From: Eubacteriales Family XIII. Incertae Sedis bacterium
GTDB lineage: Bacteria > Bacillota > Clostridia > Peptostreptococcales > Anaerovoracaceae
Reading direction: 5' to 3'
Assembly (NCBI GenBank): GCA_031255695.1
Contig: JAIRSA010000218.1
Span: forward strand, 1-19,859
DNA length: 19,859 nt
Below are positions 7,077-14,408 of the stretch, one piece after another. How positions within the stretch are numbered: the stretch's first letter is position 1; the number at the start of each line of letters is the position of its first letter. The notes below the pieces were generated by a model. That model did not search any database. It was not told the DNA's origin and saw only the letters and a program-made list of their open reading frames with translations. The position numbers and the translations under genes are program-made.

Positions 7077-8264
7077 CTACTTATCCATAATGGCGGCAAT
7101 CCCTGGCAGCGTCTTCCCTTCCAGGAACTCCAGCGACGCGCCGCCCCCAGTCGAAATGTGCGACATCATTTCGCTGAGCCTAAACCTCTCCACTGCGGCT
7201 GCGGAATCCCCGCCGCCTATGATCGTGACCGCGCCGGAGGTCGCCATGGCTTCCGCCACGGCCAATGTCCCCGCAGCGAAGTTCGGCTTTTCGAATACGC
7301 CCATGGGCCCGTTCCATATGACCGTGCCCGCTTTCCTGATCGCGCCCTTGAAGAGCTCCATGCTCTTATGGCCGATATCCATGCCCATCATGTCGGCCGG
7401 TATCTTGTCGAAATCGCAATAGAAGGATTTGGCGTCATTGTCGAACTCGGCCGCGACCTTCACATCGACAGGAAGCAGGAATTCAACGCCTTTGGCGCGG
7501 GCCGCGTCGGCCAGCGAGCCTGCAAGCCCGACACTGTCGGCATCCAGGATCGAAAGGCCCACCTCATAGCCCATGGCCTTGAAAAATGTGTATGCCATGC
7601 CGCCGCCTATGATCAGGGCGTCCACTTTGCTGATGAGGTTCTCTATGACGGGGATCTTGTCCTTGACCTTGGCGCCGCCCAGTATGGCGAGCAGCGGGCG
7701 GGCCGGGGCCTCTATGGCGTCCCCTAGGAATTTGACTTCTTTCTCGATGAGGAAGCCCGACACTGCCGGCAGGAATGCGGCAATGCCCGCCGTCGAGGCG
7801 TGCGCCCTGTGCGCCGTCCCGAAGGCGTCGTTCACGTAGATGTCGGCAAGGGATGCCAGCTCCTTCGAAAACCCTTCCCCGTTCTTGGTCTCTTCTTTAC
7901 GGAAGCGAAGGTTTTCAAGCAGCATGACCTGCCCGTCCGCAAGGCCGCCGGCCGCATCGCGCACCGCGCCGTCGACCACCTCAGGCGAGCTCACAAACAC
8001 CACTTTCTGTCCGAGGTGCGCCGAAAGGCTGTCCGCTATCGGGCGCAGCGTGTATTTCATGTCCGGCGCCCCGTCCGGCCTGCCCATATGGGACATGAGC
8101 ACGATCTTGGCGCCCTGCCCGGCCAGGTAGCGTATCGTAGGCAGGGCGCCTACGATGCGCGTCTCGTCCGTTATCTTACCGGCATCGTCGATGGGCACGT
8201 TGAAATCGCAGCGCACTATGACGCGCTTGCCCTTTACGTCGATATCCTTTACAGTCTTCTTCAT
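7077..8264 (-). CDS. pgk: Phosphoglycerate kinase
   Basis: The 395-aa protein transfers phosphate from 1,3-bisphosphoglycerate to ADP. It has RCDFNVP (18-24), DETRI (33-37), SHMGRP (58-63), ENLRF (117-121), the GGAKVKDK hinge region (196-203) and the nucleotide-binding GGGDSAAA (350-357). The ATG at 8264 lies two bases after the gap stop codon, with its AAAGG ribosome site inside the end of gap, so the two genes are translationally close and surely co-transcribed. The longer upstream open frame overlaps gap and is not PGK-like. Confidence 0.98.
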   Translation of the reverse strand: MKKTVKDIDVKGKRVIVRCDFNVPIDDAGKITDETRIVGALPTIRYLAGQGAKIVLMSHMGRPDGAPDMKYTLRPIADSLSAHLGQKVVFVSSPEVVDGAVRDAAGGLADGQVMLLENLRFRKEETKNGEGFSKELASLADIYVNDAFGTAHRAHASTAGIAAFLPAVSGFLIEKEVKFLGDAIEAPARPLLAILGGAKVKDKIPVIENLISKVDALIIGGGMAYTFFKAMGYEVGLSILDADSVGLAGSLADAARAKGVEFLLPVDVKVAAEFDNDAKSFYCDFDKIPADMMGMDIGHKSMELFKGAIRKAGTVIWNGPMGVFEKPNFAAGTLAVAEAMATSGAVTIIGGGDSAAAVERFRLSEMMSHISTGGGASLEFLEGKTLPGIAAIMDK

Positions 8265-8266
8265 GT

Positions 8267-9277
8267 CTAGAAGCCTTTCTTTATGATGTAGCTCATGAGG
8301 TCGATGGCCCTGTTCGAATAGCCCCACTCATTGTCGTACCAGGATATGACCTTTATCATGTCGTCGCCTATGGCCATGGTGGACTGCGCGTCCACGATCG
8401 ACGATCTGGCGTCGCCCTTATAGTCAATGGAGACAAGCGGCTCGTCGCTGTAGCCCAGGATCCCCGCAAGCCCGTTCTCCGACGCCTTCTTCAGGGCCGC
8501 GTTCACGGTCTCTTTGGTTGCGGGCTTGCTCAGCTCGAACACCACGTCGACTACCGAGACGGCCGGCGTGGGCACGCGCATCGAAAAACCGTTGAGCTTG
8601 CCTTTGAGCTGCGGCAGCACAAGCGCGACCGCCTTGGCGGCGCCTGTGGTCGTCGGTATCATGGACACCGCGCCCGCCCTGGCCCTGCGCAGGTCCTTAT
8701 GCGGCAGGTCAAGTATCCTCTGGTCATTGGTATATGAATGTATTGTGGTCATGAGGCCTTTGATCACGCCGAACTCGTTGTCGATGACCTTCGCCACGGG
8801 GGCGAGGCAGTTGGTCGTGCACGAGGCGTTCGATATGACATTGTGGACTGCCGGATCGTATTTGTCTTCATTTACGCCCATGACAATAGTGATGTCCTCA
8901 TCCGTCGCGGGCGCCGAGATGACGACCTTCTTCGCGCCGGCCTGTATGTGCTTCTCCGCGTCGGCCTTCTTCGTGAACAGACCTGTGGACTCAAGCACCA
9001 CATCGACGCCAAGTTCCTTCCACGGAAGCTCCGCAGGGTTGCGTATAGCCGTGATCTTGATCTCCTGCCCATTGACAATGATCGCGCTCTCCTTGGCCTT
9101 GACCTCGCCGTCGAACTTCCCGAAGCAGCTGTCGTACTTCAGCAAGTGCGCGAGCGTCTCCGGATCGGTCACATCGTTCACCGCGACTATTTCAAAATCC
9201 GCGCCCTTTGCCAGGGCGGCCTTAAACGCGTTCCTGCCGATTCTGCCAAAACCATTGATACCTACTTTGATGCTCAT
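8267..9277 (-). CDS. gap: Glyceraldehyde-3-phosphate dehydrogenase (glycolytic)
   Basis: The 336-aa enzyme oxidises glyceraldehyde 3-phosphate to 1,3-bisphosphoglycerate using NAD. GINGFGRIGR (6-15) is the dinucleotide loop, and D35 in VNDVTD suggests NAD preference. The catalytic ASCTTNC gives C153, with H180 in the TIHSYT segment. The ATG at 9277 has AGGAG six bases upstream. It is the first gene of the gap-pgk-tpiA-eno-secG run. In most Firmicutes the repressor gene cggR lies immediately upstream; here there is only a 415-bp repeat-rich spacer before rpoN. Confidence 0.98.
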   Translation of the reverse strand: MSIKVGINGFGRIGRNAFKAALAKGADFEIVAVNDVTDPETLAHLLKYDSCFGKFDGEVKAKESAIIVNGQEIKITAIRNPAELPWKELGVDVVLESTGLFTKKADAEKHIQAGAKKVVISAPATDEDITIVMGVNEDKYDPAVHNVISNASCTTNCLAPVAKVIDNEFGVIKGLMTTIHSYTNDQRILDLPHKDLRRARAGAVSMIPTTTGAAKAVALVLPQLKGKLNGFSMRVPTPAVSVVDVVFELSKPATKETVNAALKKASENGLAGILGYSDEPLVSIDYKGDARSSIVDAQSTMAIGDDMIKVISWYDNEWGYSNRAIDLMSYIIKKGF

Positions 9278-9396
9278 TACGTTCTCCTTCCTCGCGCATT
9301 TACCAGCGCGACCTGAATATTTATTCCGGCGCCCTGCCCTGCGGTCCCCCGCTGGGCGTCTGCGTCTTAGATGGAGCCGCCGTGACGGCAGCTCTT

Positions 9397-9422
9397 ATTA
9401 TTGCCGTAATGTTGCCGTAATG
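9397..9422 (-). promoter_or_regulatory. Tandem 11-bp repeats upstream of a -10-like box, gap leader
   Basis: On the plus strand TTGCCGTAATG occurs twice in perfect tandem (9401-9411, 9412-9422), one helical turn apart. On the minus strand the repeats run directly into AATAAT (9397-9402), a -10-like hexamer. No -35 is convincing. The arrangement suits a dimeric regulator replacing or overlapping a -35 region about 125 bp before gap; function is inference. Confidence 0.35.
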
Positions 9423-9447
9423 TGCCCGCCTTGCCGGGCTGGCAGCG

Positions 9448-9600
9448 CCCGCCGGCCTGTGCCCGCGCCCGCCGCGTTCGGCTCGCCAGCTTCTGCGGTT
9501 CCCGCGCCCGCCGCGTTCGGCTCGCCGGCCTCTGCGGTTCCCGCGCCCGCCGCGTTTGGATCGCCGCCTCTGCGGTTCCCGCCGGCCTGTGCCCGCGCCC
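9448..9600. repeat. Three-copy 39-bp tandem repeat flanked by 23-bp direct repeats
   Basis: Units at 9462-9500, 9501-9539 and 9540-9577 (39, 39 and 38 bp, the last with one deletion and a few changes) begin CCCGCGCCCGCCGCGTT and end TCTGCGGTT. They are bracketed by a perfect 23-bp direct repeat at 9448-9470 and 9578-9600; its first copy overlaps the first unit. The unit length is a multiple of three, so translation gives a 13-residue repeat in any frame, but the single-base deletion breaks that, and I do not call a gene. Confidence 0.85.
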
Positions 9601-9692
9601 AATGCCCCTAGACGCCGGCCTTCGCCGCGCCCTCCGATCCGCTGCGGCGCTGCCGGCATGCGCCGGCGCCTGCCGCCCCTAGACCGCCGCCT

Positions 9693-11141
9693 CTAGTACC
9701 GCCTACGCTTCGAAGATGATGGCAGCCGCATCTCGTCACGGTATTTCGCCACAGTGCGGCGCGATATCTCTATCCCCTTGTCCGCAAGCATCTCCACTAT
9801 CGCATGATCCGAAAACGGCGCCGAAGCTTCCTCCCGCCCTACGATCTCCCTTATGAATGTTTTGATGCTCTCGGACGATATGCCCTCGCCATTGCCGGAA
9901 CTGACGCCGCTCGTAAAGAAATATTTTATCTCGTAGACTCCCCTCGGGCTTTGAAGATATTTCCCGTTTATTGAGCGGCTCACCGTGGACTCGTGGATCC
10001 CGATTTCATCCGCGATCTGTTTCAATGTCAATGTTTTCAGGTATTTTGGCCCGTTTTCGAAGAAATTCCTCTGGTATTTTACCACAGCACTTACCACATT
10101 GTAAATAGTCTGGCGCCTCTGTTCTATACTTTTTATCAGCCAGAGCGCCGAATTGAGCCTCCCGGTCAGGAATTTGGAGATGTTGGACTCCTTGTCGGCC
10201 TCCTGGAGCATCCTCTGGTAATACGGGCTTATGGTCAGCTTGGGCGAGCTGCTTTCGTTGACCGTCACTGTATACTCGCCGTCGATCTTCTCCACAGTAA
10301 CGTCGGGCACTATGTATTTAGTCTCCGCCGCCGAGCTGAACTGCCTGCCCGGCTTGGGCTCAAGCGTCTTTATGATGTCGGCGATCTTCTGTATCTCTTT
10401 CACGGGCTGCCCCTCGGATTTCGCGATATTGGCGAGGCGGTTGGCGGCCAGGTCGTCTATGTGCTCCGTTATGATCCTCTCCATGCGCGGCGTCTTCAGG
10501 CCCTGCTGCTCCAGCTGGATAAGCAGGCACTCCCTGATGTCGCCGGCGCACACGCCTGACGGGTCGAAGCCCTGGATGGCCTTGACCACTTCCTCGACCT
10601 TTTCGGGCTTTATGCCCAGATGGCCGGCTATCTCTTCCACGGTCTGCGTCATGTAGCCGTTCTGGTCAAGCGACTCGATGACGTATTTCCCGACCTGCCT
10701 GCAGCTCTTTTTCAGATCCGCGAACTGGAGCTGGAACAGTAGATGCTCCGTAAGGCCGACCTCGGACGACACATACTGCTCATATGTGTAGTCGCTGGGC
10801 TCTTTCTGGTATTCCCACTGGCGATAGCTTATGTCGTCGAATTCGCGCTCCTTCAGGTATTCCGGCCAGTCGAACTCATCCTCTTTCTTGCTCCGGGGCT
10901 CAGCCTGCCTGTCGTCGTCCTTCGCGGCGTCAAAGCCGTATTCTGTGTCATCGCTGCTGTCGGCCTTCTGCCCGCTGTCCTGAATGTCCGCCTCAAGGAT
11001 GGGGTTTGTCAGAAGCTGCTCCTCCACATAGGCGTCAAGTTCCTGAGTATTGAACTGCAATATCTGGATGGCCTGGATCAGTTCAGGCGTCATCACAAGC
11101 TTCTGGGTCTGTTCAATTGTTAGTTCATATCCAAGTTTCAT
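9693..11141 (-). CDS. rpoN: RNA polymerase sigma-54 factor RpoN (SigL)
   Basis: The 482-aa protein directs RNA polymerase to -24/-12 promoters and needs an enhancer-binding ATPase. Region I is present at the N-terminus (glutamine-rich, 1-50), followed by an acidic linker (about 51-125), the core-binding domain (about 130-310), the helix-turn-helix with IADEIGIHESTVSRS (376-390), and the RpoN box SRRTVAKYRD (460-469). The ATG at 11141 matches the conserved MKLxxxL start; GGGTAGGT lies just upstream. A palindrome overlaps its likely promoter. It lies upstream of gap in the same orientation, as in many Firmicutes sigL-cggR-gap loci. No sigma-54 activator gene is in the window, so its regulon is unseen. 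Confidence 0.97.
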   Translation of the reverse strand: MKLGYELTIEQTQKLVMTPELIQAIQILQFNTQELDAYVEEQLLTNPILEADIQDSGQKADSSDDTEYGFDAAKDDDRQAEPRSKKEDEFDWPEYLKEREFDDISYRQWEYQKEPSDYTYEQYVSSEVGLTEHLLFQLQFADLKKSCRQVGKYVIESLDQNGYMTQTVEEIAGHLGIKPEKVEEVVKAIQGFDPSGVCAGDIRECLLIQLEQQGLKTPRMERIITEHIDDLAANRLANIAKSEGQPVKEIQKIADIIKTLEPKPGRQFSSAAETKYIVPDVTVEKIDGEYTVTVNESSSPKLTISPYYQRMLQEADKESNISKFLTGRLNSALWLIKSIEQRRQTIYNVVSAVVKYQRNFFENGPKYLKTLTLKQIADEIGIHESTVSRSINGKYLQSPRGVYEIKYFFTSGVSSGNGEGISSESIKTFIREIVGREEASAPFSDHAIVEMLADKGIEISRRTVAKYRDEMRLPSSSKRRRY

Positions 11142-11182
11142 AATACCTACCCTCGCCGCTGCGGCGCACGGCACTAAAATGT

Positions 11183-11216
11183 TATAATTAGCCGCATGCC
11201 GTTTTGGCTAATTATA
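11183..11216 (-). promoter_or_regulatory. rpoN promoter overlapped by an 11-bp-arm palindrome
   Basis: TATAATTAGCC (11183-11193) and GGCTAATTATA (11206-11216) are perfect inverted arms with a 12-base centre. On the minus strand TGATATAAT forms an extended -10 (hexamer at 11211-11216) about 70 bases before the rpoN ATG; no good -35 is seen. The arm covers the -10 and the other arm covers the start of the transcript, a typical repressor-operator layout, although an RNA hairpin is also possible. Confidence 0.55.
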
Positions 11217-11474
11217 TCACATGTGTCTTCCCTTTTCTAGATCCTGTTGCCACTATTCTTGCCCTAGCCTGGCAAAAAAATCGCCAGAAGGCCTGCCGCC
11301 GCGCAAAAGCCCTGCCATTACAGGCCTTGCCGCGCCGTCTGGTTGAATTCGTTCCCCCTTTGGCGTCAATCATTGAGAAGCTGGAGTGTTTTGGCCATTT
11401 TTCATTGTCCTTTATCTATTCTGTATACACTTGCGATTATTATTCATCATTTTTCATTCTTATTCAATTTCTAC
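11217..11474. other. Divergent rpoN/GGDEF intergenic spacer
   Basis: Together with the flanking promoters this makes a 411-bp gap. It contains short inverted arms (AGGCCTG near 11290 with CAGGCCT near 11321; TTGCCA and TGGCAA near 11247-11275) and turns AT-rich towards the GGDEF promoter. An open frame of 99 codons on the plus strand starts at a TTG without a ribosome site and is not credible. I see no gene. Confidence 0.55.
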
Positions 11475-11504
11475 TTGCGTTTATAGTATTAGTAATGGTA
11501 TAAT
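11475..11504 (+). promoter_or_regulatory. Promoter of the GGDEF gene
   Basis: TTGCGT (11475-11480), an 18-base spacer and TATAAT (11499-11504), with TG at 11496-11497 giving an extended -10. The leader to the ATG at 11553 is about 42 nt. Confidence 0.7.
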
Positions 11505-11552
11505 TTATCAAGTTCAATTTTACATTCTGGATTTGATGTGAGGTTTTCGCAA

Positions 11553-13277
11553 ATGAACGATATGGTTTCTCAGGCAGCAAACTTACTCTCGGCGCAGATA
11601 TCAGACGGTGCGCCCGCACAATCGCTCTTCCTGGCCATCTTGGCGCTGGCTTCGACCGCTTATATGATTCTTACTTCCATTTATAAGAAGCACCGCAGCT
11701 GGGAGAGCTTCAACTTCATTATATTATGTGTCCCGGTGTTCCTATGGTCCGCGTCGCTCCTCCTCGAACTTTATTTCAAAGTCGAAGGGGCGGCCTATGA
11801 AATAGCCAATGTCGTCGAGTACGCCTCGTATGCATTCATACCAGGCCTCATTTGTCTGCATATATGGAGCCAGGTGTCGTACAAGCCTATAACGCGCTTC
11901 ACGATGATCCGCTACTTCATCGTGCCCTTTGCGCTGACCGTCGACATGATACTCCGCATTTTCGAGCCCGGCCTGCGCACCTTCGTGTTCACTGAATACA
12001 GCCTTACGCTTGAACAGCTCATAGGCGGCGCCTATATCATCATCGTCATTGCCCGGTGCTATCTGCTGTGTTTCAACGTTTTCTACCAGATGCCGCGCCA
12101 TATGCGGCGCTCGACGCATTACATGATCATAGCGATCACGTTCATAGCCGCGTCCAGGGGCGCCTATCTGCTCGTCTCGCATAACCTGGCGCTGATGATG
12201 GAGATAGCCGCCATCGTATTCGCGCTTGAGCGGTTCTTTTCCGCCTTCCACATTGCCAATTCCTCCAACGTGATCGTCACTTCTAGGGAGTTCGTCTTTT
12301 CGAACCTCTCCACCATAGTGCTCACGATCAGCCTGAAGGGGCGCATACTCGACTGGAACAAGAGGGCTGACAGCGGCTTCGGGCCGCTCCCGCTCCCCCA
12401 GTACAAGCAGCCGATCGAGAAATACCGCGCGATGATCATTTCGGAGGGCAAGGGCGTCGTCTCGCCGCACGACGCGAACATCGTGACTACCACATTCGAC
12501 GGCATAGAAAGGCACTATCAGTTCGTCAACCACGAGATACGGCACAAAGGGCGGCTGTTCGGGTATCTTGTCGAGATCAGCGAAGTCACGAAGCTCTACT
12601 CCGTGCTGCGCTACCTCGAAGAGATCGCGATGTTCGATCAGCTGACGGATATGTACAACAGGAACGCCTATATGAGCGTGGCGCCCAACATGATCGAGGC
12701 TGCCAACATGCCGCTCGCCATAATAGTCGGCGACGTGAATGACCTCAAGAAGATGAACGATACCTTGGGGCATCTCTGCGGCGACCGCCTGCTCATAACC
12801 GTCGCGTCGCTGGTGCGCGGCGAATCGCCCGACGGCGCGTTTGCGGCCAGGATAGGCGGCGACGAGATCGTCCTGCTGATCCCGCGTGGCGGCGATGACG
12901 CTGCCCAGCGCTTCATGGAGAACGTCGACTCGAAATGCGCGGCCATCCATGACAAGGAATTCGGCTCGCCCAGCATATCATGGGGCTATGCCATAATGGA
13001 TTCCGAAGGCGACGATTATAATGAAGTCTTCTCCCGCGCAGACGCCATGATGTATGCGCGCAAGCAGAAGATGAAGGAGGCTGCGGGCGCCGGGAACCTA
13101 AGCGGCTTCGTACCGCCTGCGGCGGCGCTGCCTGAACACATCGACAGCGGCGAGGAAGGCGATGGCGGCAGTGCCGAGGGCACAAACGGCTTCGCCCCGC
13201 CTGCGGCAGTGCCGTCCGAGCACGGCGGCGACGGCGCCGAAGACGATGATGACGAAGCAAAGGCGGATGCCGTCTGA
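11553..13277 (+). CDS. Membrane-bound 7TM-GGDEF protein (probable diguanylate cyclase)
   Basis: The 574-aa protein has about seven hydrophobic helices in residues 22-230, resembling the histidine-kinase 7TM sensor region. A PAS-like segment follows (about 245-350), then a GGDEF domain (about 355-510) with FDQLTDMYNR (361-370), the metal-site DVNDLKKMND and the active loop RIGGDEI (433-439). The last residue of the motif is I instead of F, which many active enzymes tolerate. The usual RxxD inhibitory site before the motif is not recognisable. The expected product is cyclic-di-GMP from two GTP. The tail (511-574) is low-complexity and acidic, with GFVPPAAALPEH (518-529) and GFAPPAAVPSEH (546-557) as an imperfect internal duplication. 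I chose ATG at 11553 with GAGG nine bases upstream over the GTG at 11538, which lies inside that ribosome site. Confidence 0.9.
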   Translation: MNDMVSQAANLLSAQISDGAPAQSLFLAILALASTAYMILTSIYKKHRSWESFNFIILCVPVFLWSASLLLELYFKVEGAAYEIANVVEYASYAFIPGLICLHIWSQVSYKPITRFTMIRYFIVPFALTVDMILRIFEPGLRTFVFTEYSLTLEQLIGGAYIIIVIARCYLLCFNVFYQMPRHMRRSTHYMIIAITFIAASRGAYLLVSHNLALMMEIAAIVFALERFFSAFHIANSSNVIVTSREFVFSNLSTIVLTISLKGRILDWNKRADSGFGPLPLPQYKQPIEKYRAMIISEGKGVVSPHDANIVTTTFDGIERHYQFVNHEIRHKGRLFGYLVEISEVTKLYSVLRYLEEIAMFDQLTDMYNRNAYMSVAPNMIEAANMPLAIIVGDVNDLKKMNDTLGHLCGDRLLITVASLVRGESPDGAFAARIGGDEIVLLIPRGGDDAAQRFMENVDSKCAAIHDKEFGSPSISWGYAIMDSEGDDYNEVFSRADAMMYARKQKMKEAAGAGNLSGFVPPAAALPEHIDSGEEGDGGSAEGTNGFAPPAAVPSEHGGDGAEDDDDEAKADAV

Positions 13278-13280
13278 GCT

Positions 13281-13306
13281 AAGCAAAATATCCCAAGCAA
13301 AATATC
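13281..13306. repeat. Twelve-base direct repeat after the GGDEF gene
   Basis: AAGCAAAATATC occurs at 13281-13292 and 13295-13306, separated by CC, immediately after the GGDEF stop and just before the promoter at 13315. It has no inverted symmetry and could be a tandem regulator site or slippage product. Confidence 0.6.
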
Positions 13307-13314
13307 ATTTCTTC

Positions 13315-13343
13315 TTGACAAGACCCCCATTTTTGTGTTAAAT
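13315..13343 (+). promoter_or_regulatory. Promoter for the DUF3793-flavodoxin transcript
   Basis: A perfect TTGACA (13315-13320), 17-base spacer, and TTAAAT (13338-13343, 4 of 6). The sequence around it is AT-rich in an otherwise GC-rich region. The next start codon on this strand is at 13728, implying a leader of about 375 nt. Confidence 0.6.
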
Positions 13344-13640
13344 TTAAGTTAGCTTCCACTAACCATTTCGTCATTTCCAGCTGTCCCTACACATGCCGTA
13401 TGGACAGCTGCCACGACCGCCCGCACGGATACCGTGCGGGCGGCTGGCGGCACAGCAGAGTTAACGGCGGCTCATTTGCAGCCTAATACTACCGTTTGTA
13501 TGTGCTTCAGGTATGCATCAGGCCAGGCCAAGGGCCCACTCCCTTGGCGACGCAGATCCATCTCTGGCGCTGCTGGCATGCTCGGAGAAGTGCGCGGATG
13601 GGTTAGTTGTTGCAAACTTGCACGGGCCCGGCAGGGTCCC

Positions 13641-13699
13641 GCAACAAAGCAAGGCGGCGGTTTTGCCGCAAAGATGCCATGTTTTCAGCCGTAGAACAG
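13641..13699. mobile_element. Decayed copy of the MITE-like element
   Basis: GCCGCAAAGATGCCATGTTTT (13665-13685, 21 bases) matches the reverse complement of 15028-15048 at 19 of 21. The following 14 bases match the element tip at 9 of 14 and still end in the terminal CAG. GCAAC at 13641 fits the next inner block. The other end of this copy is not recognisable. It ends 15 bases before the DUF3793 ribosome site. Confidence 0.55.
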
Positions 13700-13714
13700 C
13701 GTTTACCGTATGAC

Positions 13715-13719
13715 AGGAG
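13715..13719 (+). promoter_or_regulatory. Ribosome site selecting a TTG start for DUF3793
   Basis: AGGAG lies eight bases before TTG at 13728. The in-frame ATG at 13710 has no upstream ribosome site and would itself overlap this one, so the TTG is preferred. Confidence 0.6.
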
Positions 13720-13727
13720 AACCCGCA

Positions 13728-14315
13728 TTGAACCTACCAGTTTTGGATCAGTTGATCGTCAACAGCGCCCCGACAATATGGGGCCTGCGCCCTGCAAACA
13801 TAGTCACTATAAAGAAGTCGGATTTCGAGGGCAGGGAATCGGAGATAGCCGGCTTCGGCGCACTGTTCAGCCGCAGCAGGCGCGTGCGGCTTGCGAAGAT
13901 ATACGAGTCGGCGCACGCCGTACAGCTGATGGTGTATGACCGACGGGCTTTGTCCGCCCGCCTGCGGGACAAGGAGTGCCGCGCCATGCTGCACGGCCGC
14001 GGCTATCCGGACAGGGGCGGCGTGGATTCATACCTGAACACCCTGTCCCTCAAGATGCGGGGGCGCGGCGAATTCCCGCACGAAATAGGGCTCTTCCTCG
14101 GCTACCCGCTGGAAGATGTCAGCGGCTTCGTCGCACACAAAGGGAAAAACTATAAGCTAAACGGATACTGGAAGGTCTACGGCGATGTCGAGGAATGCAA
14201 GAGCCGCTTCGCGGCATTCGACAGCTGCCGCCGCAGCGCGCGGGCCATGCTCAGCCGCAGCGGCGGCGCGGAAGCCCTGCTGGCGCAGGTCCCGGCGGCG
14301 GGCAGCGCCATATAG
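13728..14315 (+). CDS. DUF3793 family protein
   Basis: The protein is 195 aa from the preferred TTG (201 from the ATG at 13710). It shows the family pattern: an N-terminal SAPTIWGLRPANI segment, a central LMVYDRRAL strand, GRGYP, the hallmark FPHEIGLFLGYPLEDVSGF (117-135 with the TTG start), and G-YWKVYGD near the C-terminus. The family has no assigned biochemical function; I recall it as common in anaerobic Bacillota and often next to flavodoxin genes, as here. It is soluble, with no signal peptide or membrane segment. The flavodoxin gene follows after 93 bp in the same direction, and a promoter with a long leader lies upstream. MITE-like sequence sits on either side of the two-gene cassette. 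The C-terminal 20 residues are Ala/Gly-rich and probably disordered. Confidence 0.85.
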   Translation: MNLPVLDQLIVNSAPTIWGLRPANIVTIKKSDFEGRESEIAGFGALFSRSRRVRLAKIYESAHAVQLMVYDRRALSARLRDKECRAMLHGRGYPDRGGVDSYLNTLSLKMRGRGEFPHEIGLFLGYPLEDVSGFVAHKGKNYKLNGYWKVYGDVEECKSRFAAFDSCRRSARAMLSRSGGAEALLAQVPAAGSAI

Positions 14316-14408
14316 CGGGCCCTGCCGGCACAGTGCGGCGGGCACGGGCAGAAAACCAGTATCGATTTTCACACAGCGATTTATCGGATTTTTAAGGAGG
14401 TAACTATT

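Larger units (their letters stand above)
9278..9692. other. rpoN-gap intergenic region with no credible gene
   Basis: This 415-bp gap sits where cggR is expected. It holds a GC-rich hairpin just after rpoN (GCCGGC at 9652-9657 and 9662-9667, no T-run), the 39-bp tandem repeats, the 11-bp tandem repeats and the gap leader. Open frames here are Arg/Gly-rich and repeat-derived, and none resembles CggR. Confidence 0.7.
13350..13727 (+). ncRNA. Long hairpin-rich leader (possible structured RNA) upstream of DUF3793
   Basis: Several perfect or near-perfect hairpins follow the promoter. CAGCTGTCC/GGACAGCTG lies at 13378-13410. A 12-bp stem CCGCCCGCACGG/CCGTGCGGGCGG with a three-base loop lies at 13417-13443. 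GCCAAGGG/CCCTTGGC lies at 13527-13548. TTGTTGC/GCAACAA pairs across 13607-13647. None is followed by a T-run. The 3' part (13641-13699) is a decayed MITE-like copy. No riboswitch consensus I know fits. It could be a regulatory leader, an unrecognised RNA, or stacked mobile debris. Confidence 0.35.

Noticed and set aside
5949..7727. A 592-codon plus-strand open frame opposite eno, tpiA and pgk
   Set aside because: It lies antisense to three certain glycolytic genes; long shadow frames are expected in GC-rich coding DNA.
9321..9659. A 112-codon minus-strand open frame between rpoN and gap
   Set aside because: It is made of Arg/Gly repeats from the 39-bp units, has no ribosome site and does not resemble CggR.
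11204..11503. A 99-codon plus-strand open frame before the GGDEF gene
   Set aside because: TTG start without ribosome site, overlaps the rpoN palindrome and the GGDEF promoter, and has no family features beyond a hydrophobic end from AT-rich DNA.
13513..13580. Cyclic-di-GMP-I riboswitch, suggested by a hairpin followed by GACGCA
   Set aside because: The GNRA loop is missing (loop CCCACT), the conserved AAAGC after GACGC is absent, and no second GGTAGCGGGGTTACC-like hairpin follows.
13434..13694. Small plus-strand open frames between the GGDEF and DUF3793 genes
   Set aside because: They run across hairpins and the MITE-like remnant, lack ribosome sites and have no recognisable protein features.
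13315..13727. FMN riboswitch ahead of flavodoxin
   Set aside because: The conserved multi-stem FMN consensus blocks are not present.
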